In this document: one piece after another, positions 18,843 to 28,862 of the stretch
Position numbering within the stretch: the first letter of the stretch is position 1
Layout: every line of letters begins with the position of its first letter
Source: Chitinophagaceae bacterium
Lineage (GTDB): Bacteria; Bacteroidota; Bacteroidia; Chitinophagales; Chitinophagaceae
Length of the DNA stretch: 64,000 nt
Reading direction: 5' to 3'
NCBI GenBank assembly: GCA_017307755.1
Contig: JAFKGQ010000017.1
Span: 1-64,000, forward strand
Translations under genes and position numbers: made by a program
The notes under the pieces: model-generated
What the model was told of the DNA's origin: nothing
The model's database searches: none
What the model saw: only the letters and a program-made list of their open reading frames with translations

Positions 18843-20885
18843 TTAAGAAGCATAAAAAAATCCTATTTCCAGTCCAAAGCGCAGGTATTCGTTTAATCTC
18901 GTCTGTAAATTATATTCACACAGTGGTTGAAATAAATGATAAAGAACCCCCATCTCCATGTCGTTCTCGGCCCCCTGCCTGATCTCTACAGCACAATACC
19001 AGCTCAGCTGACAATAGTCGGCATCACCATACCGTAAGGAGTTAAATACAGGTTTGACCCGCGGCGCATCGTCAGATGTCGCAGGTTGACAACGATACGG
19101 CCTGGGAACGCGCGACCCCGGCGGCAAATAACAAAAACGGATACACCCCTCCTGCAGCCTTTCCGCTTCCACCGGCAGCTCATTACTGCCTGATCCCGCC
19201 GCTGCGTCAAAGATGGTATTGGAGGCCAGCGTCATGATCGTCGTCTTCACCCGCCCGATAACAGTACTATTTTGAATAGATAAAGTCCCGCCTGCATCCG
19301 TCCCGGGAACACCTCCATAGGCCAATCCTCCCTGATCCCCGGCATCAATAATGCTGTCCGCAACCCCAGCAGTCGCCCCATCTGCCACACGTACGCCGCC
19401 CACGATGCATTTGCTGACCTCTACCTTCATATTCTCAGCCTCAACTATCAGCCGCACCTCGGCAGCGCCCCCATCAAAAGGGGTACGCCCCGGTACTAAC
19501 GTACAGTTCGTAAGCGTCAACGTCTGTAATAAATTCAACGCTCCTCCACCCGTGTGCGCCGGCGCATGAATGATCCCCCCGCAACATACCAGGCCATTCA
19601 GGCTCAACTGCGCATCCTGCCCGCCCGTCAACGTCCACTCTCCTGCGATGATCACAATGGGTCTGCTTGTTTCCGTCGCCCGGATCTCGATCTTCTTCCC
19701 CGCCGGCACTTCCGTCGCGGCCGGCGCTGTATAATAATCACTACCTGTGATCTCCACCACGCCTCCACCCGTCCCCAGCATATCCAACGCATCCTTGATC
19801 GTAGCAGCATTCTTTGGCACCTGTACCACAGGCTTCAATTCCGCGGTAAAACTTGCTTCCTTATCATAATCCCCGCCGCCGATGTCCGTGGTAAAACCAT
19901 AGCTGTAATTCACCGTCACCTTCGCAACAGGTGAATGTCCGGAGGGCAGCGCGATACGCCCCAGCACAGGATCGATAGCAACCTTGTCGCCAGGCATATT
20001 CGCCCATCCCGGAGGCGATCCTTCATCATGAAGGTCACAGATACAGATATCATCCACCGCCACCATGACCCCATCAAAAAACACCGCAACACTTTTCCCG
20101 TCCCCATACCATGTCTCGCGCGATTTGCTGAAAGGGAAACGTCTCAACGGCATGGGAACATTGATGGGTCCCACCAGGTGGGTGATATCCACCTCCGTAA
20201 CAGGTTTATTATATAAGGCGACATCCTTCCCCAATGCATCAAACATGTATCGCAGACTATCCACCTGGTAGGCAGGGGCTCCAAGCACCGCATAATCCTG
20301 TATCCTCCATAAAAAGATTCCGATATTGGGTATATTGTACTTGCCTCTCCCCGACGCTATCCGTCTTACGTCGACGGAATGTGTAAGTACATCAAAGGGT
20401 GTGTTGGCATATTCCAGGGTCGCTCTCCCCCTGATCGGGGCGACGGATAGATTAGCCGGGCGCAGGTGGTTAAGGTATTGAGTGGTGGATAAAAGTTGAA
20501 AATACTCCACAACATTAGCCTTCCACCCTGTTACGTCAAACGCCAGGTCCTCCAGGATGGCCGCCGTACCCTTTCTGCGACGATAAGCAATGGTCTTCGC
20601 CACTTGTCCCCGCTCGCTGAATGGCGCATCGGGAAAGCTCACAAGCCCCCTGGTCCCTACAAGGTCCCCGATATAAGGAACTACCCATTCCGCACAGGTT
20701 TCGATAAACTGATCGTCATATAATTGGTCCAGGTTCTCTTCCAGCACAGCCAGCTGTCCCGCGATCACCGACATCAACGCATACAATACCCCCTGACCTT
20801 GCCCGTCAACGCCGTTACCCGCCTGGTCACGTATACGGTATACCGCAGGCAGCAGTTTATATAGTCTGTCGATATCAAAGCTCAT
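18843..20885 (-). CDS. Phage tail protein I (gpI)-like baseplate protein with beta-helix-like extension
   Basis: 680 residues. The first about 150 residues match the P2 gpI/tail protein I type (DRLYKLLPAVYRIRD, YDDQFIETCAEWVVPYIGDLVG, AKTIAYRRRKGTAAILEDLA), the wedge protein that follows baseplate J in phage and eCIS clusters. The middle and C-terminal parts (about 345-600) have ITGSDYYTAPAATEV, LSLNGLVCCGGII, LTLTNCTLVPG, SIIDAGDQGG, IQNSTVIGRVKT, a right-handed parallel beta-helix-like repeat usual in tail spikes. The end (GSRVPRPYRCQP ... YCQLS) is conserved in related tail proteins. It overlaps the previous stop by 4 bases (ATGA). Confidence 0.8.
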   Translation of the reverse strand: MSFDIDRLYKLLPAVYRIRDQAGNGVDGQGQGVLYALMSVIAGQLAVLEENLDQLYDDQFIETCAEWVVPYIGDLVGTRGLVSFPDAPFSERGQVAKTIAYRRRKGTAAILEDLAFDVTGWKANVVEYFQLLSTTQYLNHLRPANLSVAPIRGRATLEYANTPFDVLTHSVDVRRIASGRGKYNIPNIGIFLWRIQDYAVLGAPAYQVDSLRYMFDALGKDVALYNKPVTEVDITHLVGPINVPMPLRRFPFSKSRETWYGDGKSVAVFFDGVMVAVDDICICDLHDEGSPPGWANMPGDKVAIDPVLGRIALPSGHSPVAKVTVNYSYGFTTDIGGGDYDKEASFTAELKPVVQVPKNAATIKDALDMLGTGGGVVEITGSDYYTAPAATEVPAGKKIEIRATETSRPIVIIAGEWTLTGGQDAQLSLNGLVCCGGIIHAPAHTGGGALNLLQTLTLTNCTLVPGRTPFDGGAAEVRLIVEAENMKVEVSKCIVGGVRVADGATAGVADSIIDAGDQGGLAYGGVPGTDAGGTLSIQNSTVIGRVKTTIMTLASNTIFDAAAGSGSNELPVEAERLQEGCIRFCYLPPGSRVPRPYRCQPATSDDAPRVKPVFNSLRYGDADYCQLSWYCAVEIRQGAENDMEMGVLYHLFQPLCEYNLQTRLNEYLRFGLEIGFFYAS

Positions 20886-23563
20886 GATAGTAATTTTAGA
20901 TCTACAGGGCAGGCATCCAGGGTCAGCAGTTCGGCGGCAACCACCTTGTCAGAGCCCGTCATCGGTATATTTGCTATCAACAAATTGTTCACCCCCGGGG
21001 TATCCGTGGAATAATAAAGACCATCGACATCCACCGCAACAACCCCCTTTACCTGCTGACAAACCGTCATCACCTCGCTTAATGCCACCGGCTGCCCAAA
21101 CGAACGGGCTTTAAAGGAGAATACGCTCCGCAGCTGTTCCTCCACCGTCTGCAGCACCTTTTCCGGTATATAGTCCGCGTCCACGATTATATTCGCAGAG
21201 ATCCTGAAATACACTGGCTTGTAAGAATTCAATTCTATGGATACAGGCCCGTTCCCCGACTGGCGGATGGCCTTTAAAAGATTTTTATACAGATCATCAC
21301 CACTCTCCACCAACGCCCCATTTGTTCCGGCAACCGTAATGTAGATATGTCTTTTTTGATGATGAAAGGTCCAGGTAGCCAGCGCCTTGTCTATCCCCGG
21401 AAAAGCCCGGGCAAAATCCTCATAATCCTGCAATGATACCACACGGTCAAAAGTCATCAACGTCAGTGTTGCATTGCTCCGGGCATCGTCGAGGTTCTCC
21501 GGGTCCGCGGCCCCCTTGGCCGGCAACGGGTTGACCGCCGCCTTTACACCCAGCGGCCGCGTAAGCAATTGGGATAGCTGACCCGCTTTCACCAATCCCC
21601 CCAACCCGATACCCTTCCTGTAAATAGCCTTTATATTCTCCGTCCCGCTGGGAAGACGGGCGCCCGTAACTCCATCCCCAAAGATCACCGTCGTTTTTCC
21701 ATCATTGCTCCTACGGGTGATATAAATACGCTCTTCCGGACCATGACCATAAAATACATCCACCTCATGCCACAATACATCATTGACATACATCTTTAAA
21801 GTACTCTCGACCCCGCTCGGCGCGGAAGATGAAGTATAAGTCAGGGGTGGCTGTCTGAGCGGGAATCGTTGAAAGGGCGCCGAAGCATCCCCGCTTCCCA
21901 CTACTTCATTCACCGTCTCTCCATGCGTGCAAAAAGCCACATTCGCATTCATCGTCACCGTGTTCCGGATATAACTGTAAGTCAATGATGTCGTGTACCG
22001 TACGACGGTATACCCTTTCTCCACAAGGACCTCCTTCAATTCCATCACTTCACTGACCGTCGTCCCTTTCAGATCAACCCGCTCTCCGGTAAGCACCATC
22101 ATCCCGCCGCTTTTCAACCCGGGATACCAGCGGTCAAGCACGATACTATCCCCCTCCACCACCTGCCCGATAGGAAGACCCGCCAGGTCCAGCAGCTCGC
22201 TTTGTATCATCAGGTTAATACCCCGGATCGCCGAAAAATCATCTTTACTGATATCCGCATCGAACCAACAGGAATATTCCTTGGAAGACACCTGCAACAA
22301 AGTGGTCTTGGCGCTCAGCCCATATTGGGTACGTGAACCCGAATTGGACTGCTCGATAGTAAAGACTTTTGCTTTCTCCAGACTTTTCCCCGGCTCCCTT
22401 ACACCTACAAAACCACCCCGCACTACCTCCTTATTCTCACTGTCCAGATAAATAAACTTGCAGTTCTCCTTTATCCTCCATTCTCTCCACTTCGACACAG
22501 GATTAGGTATATTGCCATTATACGTCACTTTTTTGGGAGCATTATACCCAAAGGGAGACGCCGTTTTTCTAAATACATATACCCCGTCATCCGAAGTAGC
22601 ATCCTTTTCCCCCAGCTTCGTTTGTAAACTGTTCATCATATCCGTCGCATCCCATTTTTTTGTATTCAACACCAACGCCAGGTCATCCTCCTTCCAGGTG
22701 TGAGATACAATATTGGAGAGCACCGTATCGTCCAGCACATCCTTATTTAGTAACGTACCCACATCCCCGTTCGGCAAGGACGGCTTATCCGAAAAACCAG
22801 GAAGGGAAATACTGTCATCGATATATACCGTCGTCGTTTTACCCACAGCATCGATTTGAACACTCAACACGCTCCGCATAAAGAACTTCTCCTTCGTCAC
22901 ACCCAGCAGCACATCGCCTTTCTTTAGATCATTCGTGACGCCGTTAAAAATAAACATCCCATACTTCAGCTTCACCGGCTGCGGCACCTGTAACCTCGGC
23001 CTGATGACATTCCACTCAGGCCGCGCCTCTATCTTTTCTATAGTCTCAAAGGTCTGCGCCTGCTCCCCAGTGCCCGGCACCGATTGCACCTTGATACCTG
23101 CATCAAGGACAAGGGCAGGTGTCAGTGGGGTCAAAGTACTACCCGGTATGGTCAGCGGCGCCACAGGGCTTTTATCCAGGGTAAAAGCCAGATAAGTGCT
23201 GGCGGCCACACCCGGTCGCAGCTCATATCCGATGAGACGCGCCATCTGTAATATTGAGTAACGCTCGGTAGCAGTTCGCAGATAAGACTCGTTTGCAATA
23301 CGCTCCTGGTAAAACGTCAATACATCACTGACAACCGCCCACGCATCGAGCAGGGCGATAGTAGGATCGTCATCACTCCTTGTCGTCAGCGCTCGCAAAG
23401 CCGGCAGGTCGGCATCCGACAACGCCGCAAGCAGGCTATCACGAAACTCATGATAAGTACCTACCCTGTATGCGATAGCGCTAAGACCCGGCCGGTTGCT
23501 GATCTGCAACGGCGTCTCTGGAGATACCCCCTCGCAACAACCACAGCTACATAATTCCGGCAT
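20882..23563 (-). CDS. Baseplate J-like protein 2 (Afp12-type wedge)
   Basis: 893-residue putative baseplate assembly protein. The N-terminal about 100 residues include the conserved GLSAIAYRVGTYHEFRDSLL and LLDAWAVVSDVLTFYQERIANESYLRTA blocks, and the C-terminal part contains baseplate J signatures (VIFGDGVTGARLPSGTENI, AAVNPLPAKGAADPENLD, RVVSLQDYEDFARAFPGIDKA, ISANIIVDADYIPEKV). Such proteins form the wedges that bind spike and sheath and trigger contraction. It starts 1 base after the previous baseplate gene. The insertion of about 350 residues between the two parts is typical of the long eCIS forms. Confidence 0.88.
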   Translation of the reverse strand: MPELCSCGCCEGVSPETPLQISNRPGLSAIAYRVGTYHEFRDSLLAALSDADLPALRALTTRSDDDPTIALLDAWAVVSDVLTFYQERIANESYLRTATERYSILQMARLIGYELRPGVAASTYLAFTLDKSPVAPLTIPGSTLTPLTPALVLDAGIKVQSVPGTGEQAQTFETIEKIEARPEWNVIRPRLQVPQPVKLKYGMFIFNGVTNDLKKGDVLLGVTKEKFFMRSVLSVQIDAVGKTTTVYIDDSISLPGFSDKPSLPNGDVGTLLNKDVLDDTVLSNIVSHTWKEDDLALVLNTKKWDATDMMNSLQTKLGEKDATSDDGVYVFRKTASPFGYNAPKKVTYNGNIPNPVSKWREWRIKENCKFIYLDSENKEVVRGGFVGVREPGKSLEKAKVFTIEQSNSGSRTQYGLSAKTTLLQVSSKEYSCWFDADISKDDFSAIRGINLMIQSELLDLAGLPIGQVVEGDSIVLDRWYPGLKSGGMMVLTGERVDLKGTTVSEVMELKEVLVEKGYTVVRYTTSLTYSYIRNTVTMNANVAFCTHGETVNEVVGSGDASAPFQRFPLRQPPLTYTSSSAPSGVESTLKMYVNDVLWHEVDVFYGHGPEERIYITRRSNDGKTTVIFGDGVTGARLPSGTENIKAIYRKGIGLGGLVKAGQLSQLLTRPLGVKAAVNPLPAKGAADPENLDDARSNATLTLMTFDRVVSLQDYEDFARAFPGIDKALATWTFHHQKRHIYITVAGTNGALVESGDDLYKNLLKAIRQSGNGPVSIELNSYKPVYFRISANIIVDADYIPEKVLQTVEEQLRSVFSFKARSFGQPVALSEVMTVCQQVKGVVAVDVDGLYYSTDTPGVNNLLIANIPMTGSDKVVAAELLTLDACPVDLKLLS

Positions 23564-23564
23564 A

Positions 23565-26108
23565 TTATTTACCTCCGTTCATTATTAGTGTAAAAACTCC
23601 ATGGTCCGGGTAGTTGGGATCATTGTCCAGCCGGGCGATCTCCAGCCTGCCCAACGATAGTTGCCCCGTATCAACAGCGTCATTATTATCATCCCCCTGT
23701 CGCTTCAGCTGGGTGATCTGCACCGATGCGACCCCATCCACAGCTTGAGCAGCTGCATAAAGACGACTCAGATACACTGGCTGACCAAAAGAAAAATTAT
23801 CCGGATGAAATACGCCAAGCGTACCGTTCGGCAATACACGATTGCTAAAGATCTTCAACAGGGCCGCCTTGACATCGCCGGGATAATAGTTAGGCTTGAC
23901 ACATATGACCATCTCCAATTCCAGCGAAACATATTCCGGGCCATTCACCTCCACATCCTGCCCCGCCATTCTATATCGATCCATCTTTGTCCGTATATCA
24001 TCTTCAAAGTCCGTGGTGATCGTCTCCCCACCCAGTCGGTCGATGGTAAGAAATGCCGTCCTCCAGCTGCCCGTCCAACGGAAAGTACATGCCGCACGCT
24101 GAATAGCATCAGAGCAGCGCAGCGCCATATCCTCATAATCCCCGGCAGTCACCGCCCGCTCCTGTGTTCGAAAGGCCGCGGGCGCATTTTGCCGCACTCT
24201 CTCCATACTTTCCGGATCGACACCGCCATCAGCTGCAAAAGGATTCGTCACCGATAACACCGTTTGCGTCCCCCCCGTAATATCAGGGTTGTTCGTCACC
24301 ACGCTCGCAATAGCATCTCTGCCGATATTCCCGGAAGTTCCGTTACCGACCCGGTAAGCGGCAAGAAACCGGGTCCCCGCTTGCGGCCGCTTTCCCAGCT
24401 TATCATCTCCAAAACGGATATGCGAGATTCCATCCGACTCCACTTCAACGACAAATTCATTCGCATTGCCGCGGCTTTCAAGAAGGTCCCGTTGCGGTAA
24501 CCATTTCTCCGCAGTGCCATCCTCCATAAGAAGGATGGAAGGGCCCACATCCCGCATCGACCACTCAAAGGCTGCTGCCGCCGGCTGCGAAAGATCACCC
24601 GCATTATACGGCGCCGCAAAAGTCAGCGGTCCCCTGGTCAACACAGGCGCAAACCTGGCCGGCAACGGCGACGACGCTGCCTCTTCACAACACCCCGACG
24701 TACCAGTACCCGCCAATACCATCGTAGACGCTTCCACCGTATCCGGTCGTAATGAACTATTCACTGTATCCTTCACGCTCATGCCATGATCCACCAGCAC
24801 ATTGTTCCCCAACGCTACGCTGACCTCATCCCAAAAATTCGTCCCATTTAACACAGAGATACACAAGGGGAAAGGCAAGGCATCCGCCGTACCCCATTTT
24901 ATCTTTGTCAACGCCAGACCCATTCCACTCCCATACAACGGGTCATACGTCAGCATAACTTCCGTCAGCCGGACTGCATGCCGGTGACCGGGATCTGCAT
25001 CCGCGGCATTCCCCGTTTGTGGACCCTTTACCTCTGTAAAGATCAACACCTGGCCCGGCTTCAACGTAGTAAGATCACCCTTCAACGTCGCACAGGTCGC
25101 CCCCTTCGGCAAACAACAATCCCTGTCACCCCAGGTATAGAATTTCATTTCATTATGCTCATACCGCAACTCTTCGTCATACATGGGCTCAAAGACACTG
25201 ACATTCTCTTCCAGCGCTGTCTCAAAAGAGGCCGCATCGTACCGGAAGCTCACCGGCAGATCCGTTACGCCCTTTGTCAAAAATCCCGCAGTCCCCCCTT
25301 TCACAATTTTCACCACACCTACCCCCTTCGCTATTTCCAGATGCACCCAGGTACGGGCATTACAGCCATCATGCATATAATAATCCACCAGCCTGGCATG
25401 CCGCCGCACCGATATACGCTTCCGGGCCGTCCCCAGGTACGCTTCCGTACCAACCGCATCCTGCTGATAACTCAGATAATCTCCCGCATAGGCCAGCACT
25501 TCCACCAGCATGATCCCGATATCCGCAGGGTTCCTCTCCGTCCATTGCGGCATCGATAGCGCCATCCTGTCCAGCATCAATTGCCGGAAGCTGGCAAAGT
25601 CCTTGGCCAGATAGCTGATCTCCGGCGCCTGCTGAGGCCCGGGCGGACAATCATGTACAGGCTGACAGTCGAAATCATTATTGCACAAAACTTTAAAAGA
25701 AAAATCGATGGATGCCATCACCGGATCGACACCATCCGGTGGATTGTCCGTAGTATCATCCTTCACCAGCCGTAAAGTATATGTCGAAAAATCACCCGCC
25801 TCGCTTACTCTCACCACCAGTACCTTGCCCGCATCTTCCGGCGGAGACGCTATAGGAGGAGAGAACACCCCTTCCTCTACCGCCACGACCTGTATATTCT
25901 TTATCCTGTCCCCGCCTTCTATGATCACCTGGCTCTTATCCAACGTCAATCCACCCAGGTCCTTGATAAAATGGACCAGCAAGGTCGTCTGCCTGTCCTC
26001 ATAGGCATCCGTTACATTGTCCACCACTTCCAGGAAGTCAATGCCGTTGAGGATGGGATGATCCTTCACCGCATTACGCCGCCGCTTATCACAACAGAAA
26101 TATTTCAT
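23565..26108 (-). CDS. Baseplate J-like protein 1 (Afp11-type wedge)
   Basis: 847-residue putative baseplate assembly protein. An N-terminal Ig-like region (about 10-140) is followed by APEISYLAKDFASFRQLMLDRM and DIGIMLVEVLAYAGDYLSYQQDAV, then the baseplate J core (IRFGDDKLGKRPQAGTRFLA, VGNGTSGNIGRDAI, ERAVTAGDYEDMALRCSDAI, LPNGTLGVFHPDNFSFGQPVYLS). It begins as a one-base overlap (TAATG) with the gp25 gene and precedes its paralog directly. Two different J-type proteins are the normal arrangement in Afp/PVC-like systems. Confidence 0.9.
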   Translation of the reverse strand: MKYFCCDKRRRNAVKDHPILNGIDFLEVVDNVTDAYEDRQTTLLVHFIKDLGGLTLDKSQVIIEGGDRIKNIQVVAVEEGVFSPPIASPPEDAGKVLVVRVSEAGDFSTYTLRLVKDDTTDNPPDGVDPVMASIDFSFKVLCNNDFDCQPVHDCPPGPQQAPEISYLAKDFASFRQLMLDRMALSMPQWTERNPADIGIMLVEVLAYAGDYLSYQQDAVGTEAYLGTARKRISVRRHARLVDYYMHDGCNARTWVHLEIAKGVGVVKIVKGGTAGFLTKGVTDLPVSFRYDAASFETALEENVSVFEPMYDEELRYEHNEMKFYTWGDRDCCLPKGATCATLKGDLTTLKPGQVLIFTEVKGPQTGNAADADPGHRHAVRLTEVMLTYDPLYGSGMGLALTKIKWGTADALPFPLCISVLNGTNFWDEVSVALGNNVLVDHGMSVKDTVNSSLRPDTVEASTMVLAGTGTSGCCEEAASSPLPARFAPVLTRGPLTFAAPYNAGDLSQPAAAAFEWSMRDVGPSILLMEDGTAEKWLPQRDLLESRGNANEFVVEVESDGISHIRFGDDKLGKRPQAGTRFLAAYRVGNGTSGNIGRDAIASVVTNNPDITGGTQTVLSVTNPFAADGGVDPESMERVRQNAPAAFRTQERAVTAGDYEDMALRCSDAIQRAACTFRWTGSWRTAFLTIDRLGGETITTDFEDDIRTKMDRYRMAGQDVEVNGPEYVSLELEMVICVKPNYYPGDVKAALLKIFSNRVLPNGTLGVFHPDNFSFGQPVYLSRLYAAAQAVDGVASVQITQLKRQGDDNNDAVDTGQLSLGRLEIARLDNDPNYPDHGVFTLIMNGGK

Positions 26109-26485
26109 TATCGTAAGAATTGCGCTACCTGTACCAATTGTGTACGACGGATGGTGTACGCCACCGTTACCATCAGGGATGAATCTTCACTGCTCACCGT
26201 CACATTATTCACTTCGATAATATCCCCCAGCCACTGCTGCAGCGCAGCCTGCACCATAAATTGCGTGGTGATGGTCAGTTCATCGCTGTTGGGCTCAAAT
26301 ACAAGTTGAAGAAGACCGCTGCCGAAATCAGGCCGGTTCACCCGTTCTCCCGGAGCCGTGAACAGCACCTGCTCGATCATATCCCGGATATGACGGTCGT
26401 CATCCACGCTCGCCGTCCTGCCCGTCTTATCAAAACTGTAAGGATAGCTGATATTCATACCAATTATTTTATACCATTCCACCAC
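26108..26485 (-). CDS. GPW/gp25-family baseplate protein (Afp9-type)
   Basis: 125 residues, the usual length. It carries the hallmark segment EQVLFTAPGERVNRPDFGSG followed by LLQLVFEPNSDEL. gp25 forms the baseplate inner ring that nucleates the sheath and has a fold like the sheath C-terminal domain. It lies between the PAAR-like tip gene and the J-type wedges, the standard order. Confidence 0.92.
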   Translation of the reverse strand: MVEWYKIIGMNISYPYSFDKTGRTASVDDDRHIRDMIEQVLFTAPGERVNRPDFGSGLLQLVFEPNSDELTITTQFMVQAALQQWLGDIIEVNNVTVSSEDSSLMVTVAYTIRRTQLVQVAQFLR

Positions 26486-26501
26486 ATACCGGAACCACCC
26501 C

Positions 26502-26822
26502 TCACATCCCTACTACCCGTGGCTGAACCACCGTGATCAGTAAAGGGGTGCCGTTGGGCGCGCAAATGGCCTGGCTGTCCATCAACAGCACAGGCATCCC
26601 ATTGGAAAGGACACGCACCGCTGCCGTGATCCATTGGCCGGTGACACAGGGGCTGGGAGCGCCCGATATATTGAATACACACCCCGCGACCACATAGGGG
26701 GCCGGCTGTGTAACGATGGGCTGTCCGTTCACAAGCACACGGGGATTAGGCGCCGTCGGCTGCGCCTGCCCGCCATGCATACACATAACGGTTGCCCCTA
26801 CATGTAACAACGGTCCCGGCAT
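26502..26822 (-). CDS. PAAR-like spike tip protein
   Basis: 106 residues, Gly/Pro-rich, with LHVGATVMCMHGGQAQPTA, VNGQPIVTQPAPYVVAGC and a repeat of short beta turns (VLVNGQP, VLSNGMPVLLMDS). The Cys/His content (C14, H16, C48, C59, C86) and position after gpV fit a PAAR-like cone that caps the spike and binds a metal ion. It is 9 bases after the spike gene. Confidence 0.8.
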   Translation of the reverse strand: MPGPLLHVGATVMCMHGGQAQPTAPNPRVLVNGQPIVTQPAPYVVAGCVFNISGAPSPCVTGQWITAAVRVLSNGMPVLLMDSQAICAPNGTPLLITVVQPRVVGM

Positions 26823-26831
26823 ACGTCTATT

Positions 26832-27341
26832 TTAGGTAATGGTTAATGCGCCCGTATTGATGTTCACCGAAGGACCAACCATTATAATACTGGCCCCCTT
26901 CCCATTTTGAATATAAATACCCGTATCGTTTACAATGATGGATGCACCTGTAGTGCTTTTCAGCATAATGCCACCCGTCGGACCAGGCAGATCGCTTACT
27001 ACGATACTATTCTGCGCAGTAGTCTGTAATACGATGTTGGGAGAAGCAGGTATACCCGCCAGCGCCAGCGCAGGCACCTCTGCCGCAGAACCCCAAAATC
27101 CCCCCGTCCAGATAGGATAATCCGGGTTGCCGCCTTCAAACTCCACCCATACGCCTCCCCCGATCAGCGGCACAACATACACCCCCATCTGTATACCGGC
27201 CATGGGCACGCAAGGCATCGCCCAGCTGGATGTCCCCAACCCCAGCACATCAGGCACCTGCACCAGCAAACGCGCTTTTTGCAAAGGGTCCACATTGTTC
27301 AGCACAAGCCCCCTGTACTTACCATAGTACTTTTCACTCAT
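26832..27341 (-). CDS. Baseplate assembly protein V / gp5-OB-fold spike
   Basis: 169 residues. The N-terminal OB-fold is clear (YYGKYRGLVLNNVDPLQKARL, PDVLGLGTSSWAMPCVP, PLIGGGVWVEFEGGNPDYPIWTGGFWG), followed by a short beta-prism with repeats such as IVVSDLPGPTGGIMLKS, ASIIVNDTGIYIQNGKGASI. It corresponds to the C-terminal half of VgrG/Afp8 and forms the central needle with the separate gpD-like protein encoded next to it. Confidence 0.9.
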   Translation of the reverse strand: MSEKYYGKYRGLVLNNVDPLQKARLLVQVPDVLGLGTSSWAMPCVPMAGIQMGVYVVPLIGGGVWVEFEGGNPDYPIWTGGFWGSAAEVPALALAGIPASPNIVLQTTAQNSIVVSDLPGPTGGIMLKSTTGASIIVNDTGIYIQNGKGASIIMVGPSVNINTGALTIT

Positions 27342-27367
27342 ATAAATTGAACAGGCTCTTTTGAATG

Positions 27368-28495
27368 TTAAACAGGCACCTTCGGTAGTGTAGATAATAG
27401 GCCATCCCTGGTTAGTGCAAAATCCTGTTTGTATTCTCCCCGCTGTATTTTGTGGGTCACCGATTTGACATAATATAATCCATCAAACGCGTCTCCCGCT
27501 CCCCTTACGCCGACCAGTGATCTTGCCTTCAATACATTTCCATATCGCAGCACATTCAAAGACCCTGTGCCCGAAACATTGTCGGAAGATTTGGACGCTT
27601 CCGCCAGCCCCAGCATGATCGCCTGCACCGGATTCAGTTTGGCCGTATCCCGCATCATGGGGAACTGCGTAGGTATGGACGGTATCAACCCCAATGGCGG
27701 GTTAAATGGACTGATATCCGGGATAGGAATAGGTATGGGGACCTTTGTCTCCTCATTCTGTATAAATACAATAGGCATCTTCTTGGCCGCCCCGTTCATG
27801 CTGAAGCTTAAGGATTCCACATTCGTAAATATATCCATATTGACATTCAGGGCCGGCTGGGGTATGCCCACTTTAATATCCGGCCCCCAATAAGCCGTGT
27901 TCGTCCCCGCCACAGGCCCTGGCTCAATGTAGAAGGTATACCCTACATCCGTAGCCAGTTTGGTGACATACGCCAGGTCTGTACCCTGATGTACAGGTAT
28001 TGAAATGACGGGAATTGGCACATCCAGGAACACACTGGGTATCACCAGCGGTATCATCCCAAATATGGCATACTTGGCGATGATCAGCGCCACCCTGGCC
28101 TCCGCAGGCATACAGGGGTATGGGATACCGGTAAAATCGATCAGCCCCATCACTGCGGTGAGATCCACCCCCGTCACCGTCAACGTCGTCTCGCCTTTCA
28201 TCACATCAGGACTTACCTGGTGATGACCGATCATTCCATCCATCAGCACATGCTGCGTTCCATTCACCGTCACCGTGATGATCACACGTATAAAAGGCCC
28301 CACCTCTCCCAACAACAACAACAGCGTAGTCAGCGGCCCCTTATTGGTAAAAGTAAAGCTCAGTTGAAAACCGCTGGGCTCGCCCGCCGCACTCTTCACC
28401 TGCACGCTGGTCAACGCATCGATGATAGGCTGAGGCACTGGTACAGGTACCACCGGCCCCATCATAAGTCCAAGTACAACCCTTCCCTTGATCAT
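27368..28495 (-). CDS. Phage late control gene D (gpD)-like spike hub protein
   Basis: 375 residues with gpD/gp27-like features: VKSAAGEPSGFQLSFTF near the N-terminus, ETTLTVTGVDLTAVMGLID, DLAYVTKLATDVGYTFYIEPG in the middle and GVRGAGDAFDGLYYVKSVTH, GEYKQDFALTRDGL at the C-terminus. It is the base of the spike that joins the tube to gpV. Splitting of VgrG into gpD and gpV genes is typical of eCIS of this branch. Confidence 0.88.
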   Translation of the reverse strand: MIKGRVVLGLMMGPVVPVPVPQPIIDALTSVQVKSAAGEPSGFQLSFTFTNKGPLTTLLLLLGEVGPFIRVIITVTVNGTQHVLMDGMIGHHQVSPDVMKGETTLTVTGVDLTAVMGLIDFTGIPYPCMPAEARVALIIAKYAIFGMIPLVIPSVFLDVPIPVISIPVHQGTDLAYVTKLATDVGYTFYIEPGPVAGTNTAYWGPDIKVGIPQPALNVNMDIFTNVESLSFSMNGAAKKMPIVFIQNEETKVPIPIPIPDISPFNPPLGLIPSIPTQFPMMRDTAKLNPVQAIMLGLAEASKSSDNVSGTGSLNVLRYGNVLKARSLVGVRGAGDAFDGLYYVKSVTHKIQRGEYKQDFALTRDGLLSTLPKVPV

Positions 28496-28498
28496 AAC

Positions 28499-28852
28499 TT
28501 ACATCCCAGGCATGTTTTGCGACTGCGTGATATTTATTTGGGCGCCGGGCACGTCCGTCAGCGTTTCCGGTTTCATGGCATTATTCCCATCCGCCACCTG
28601 CCAGAATTGCCCCGGATCGCCAACATACTGGGCGGCAATATTGTCCAGCCGATCCCCTTGTTTTACTTCATGGACCGCTACCACTGTCATCGATTCCGCC
28701 GATGGGATGATACGACGGCGTAAATACGCCACAGTCCTGTCATCGTCTATCTGAAAAGCCGCCGTCTCGACCCTGTAATAACGGCTCGTCACAGGGAACT
28801 GATTCACCTGTCTGTTCCCCGACAATAACATATTGAAAAATGGATCCGTCAT
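28499..28852 (-). CDS. LysM-domain tail protein (gpX/Afp7-associated)
   Basis: 117 residues. The second half is a LysM-like module (VHEVKQGDRLDNIAAQYVGD, FWQVADGNN) similar to gpX/gp53-type proteins that clamp the baseplate hub. The first half starts MTDPFFNMLLSGNRQ and carries beta strands (YYRVETAAFQIDD). It lies 3 bases before the gpD gene and 10 bases after the CIS tube-type gene. Confidence 0.85.
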   Translation of the reverse strand: MTDPFFNMLLSGNRQVNQFPVTSRYYRVETAAFQIDDDRTVAYLRRRIIPSAESMTVVAVHEVKQGDRLDNIAAQYVGDPGQFWQVADGNNAMKPETLTDVPGAQINITQSQNMPGM

Positions 28853-28862
28853 AGATTATTAT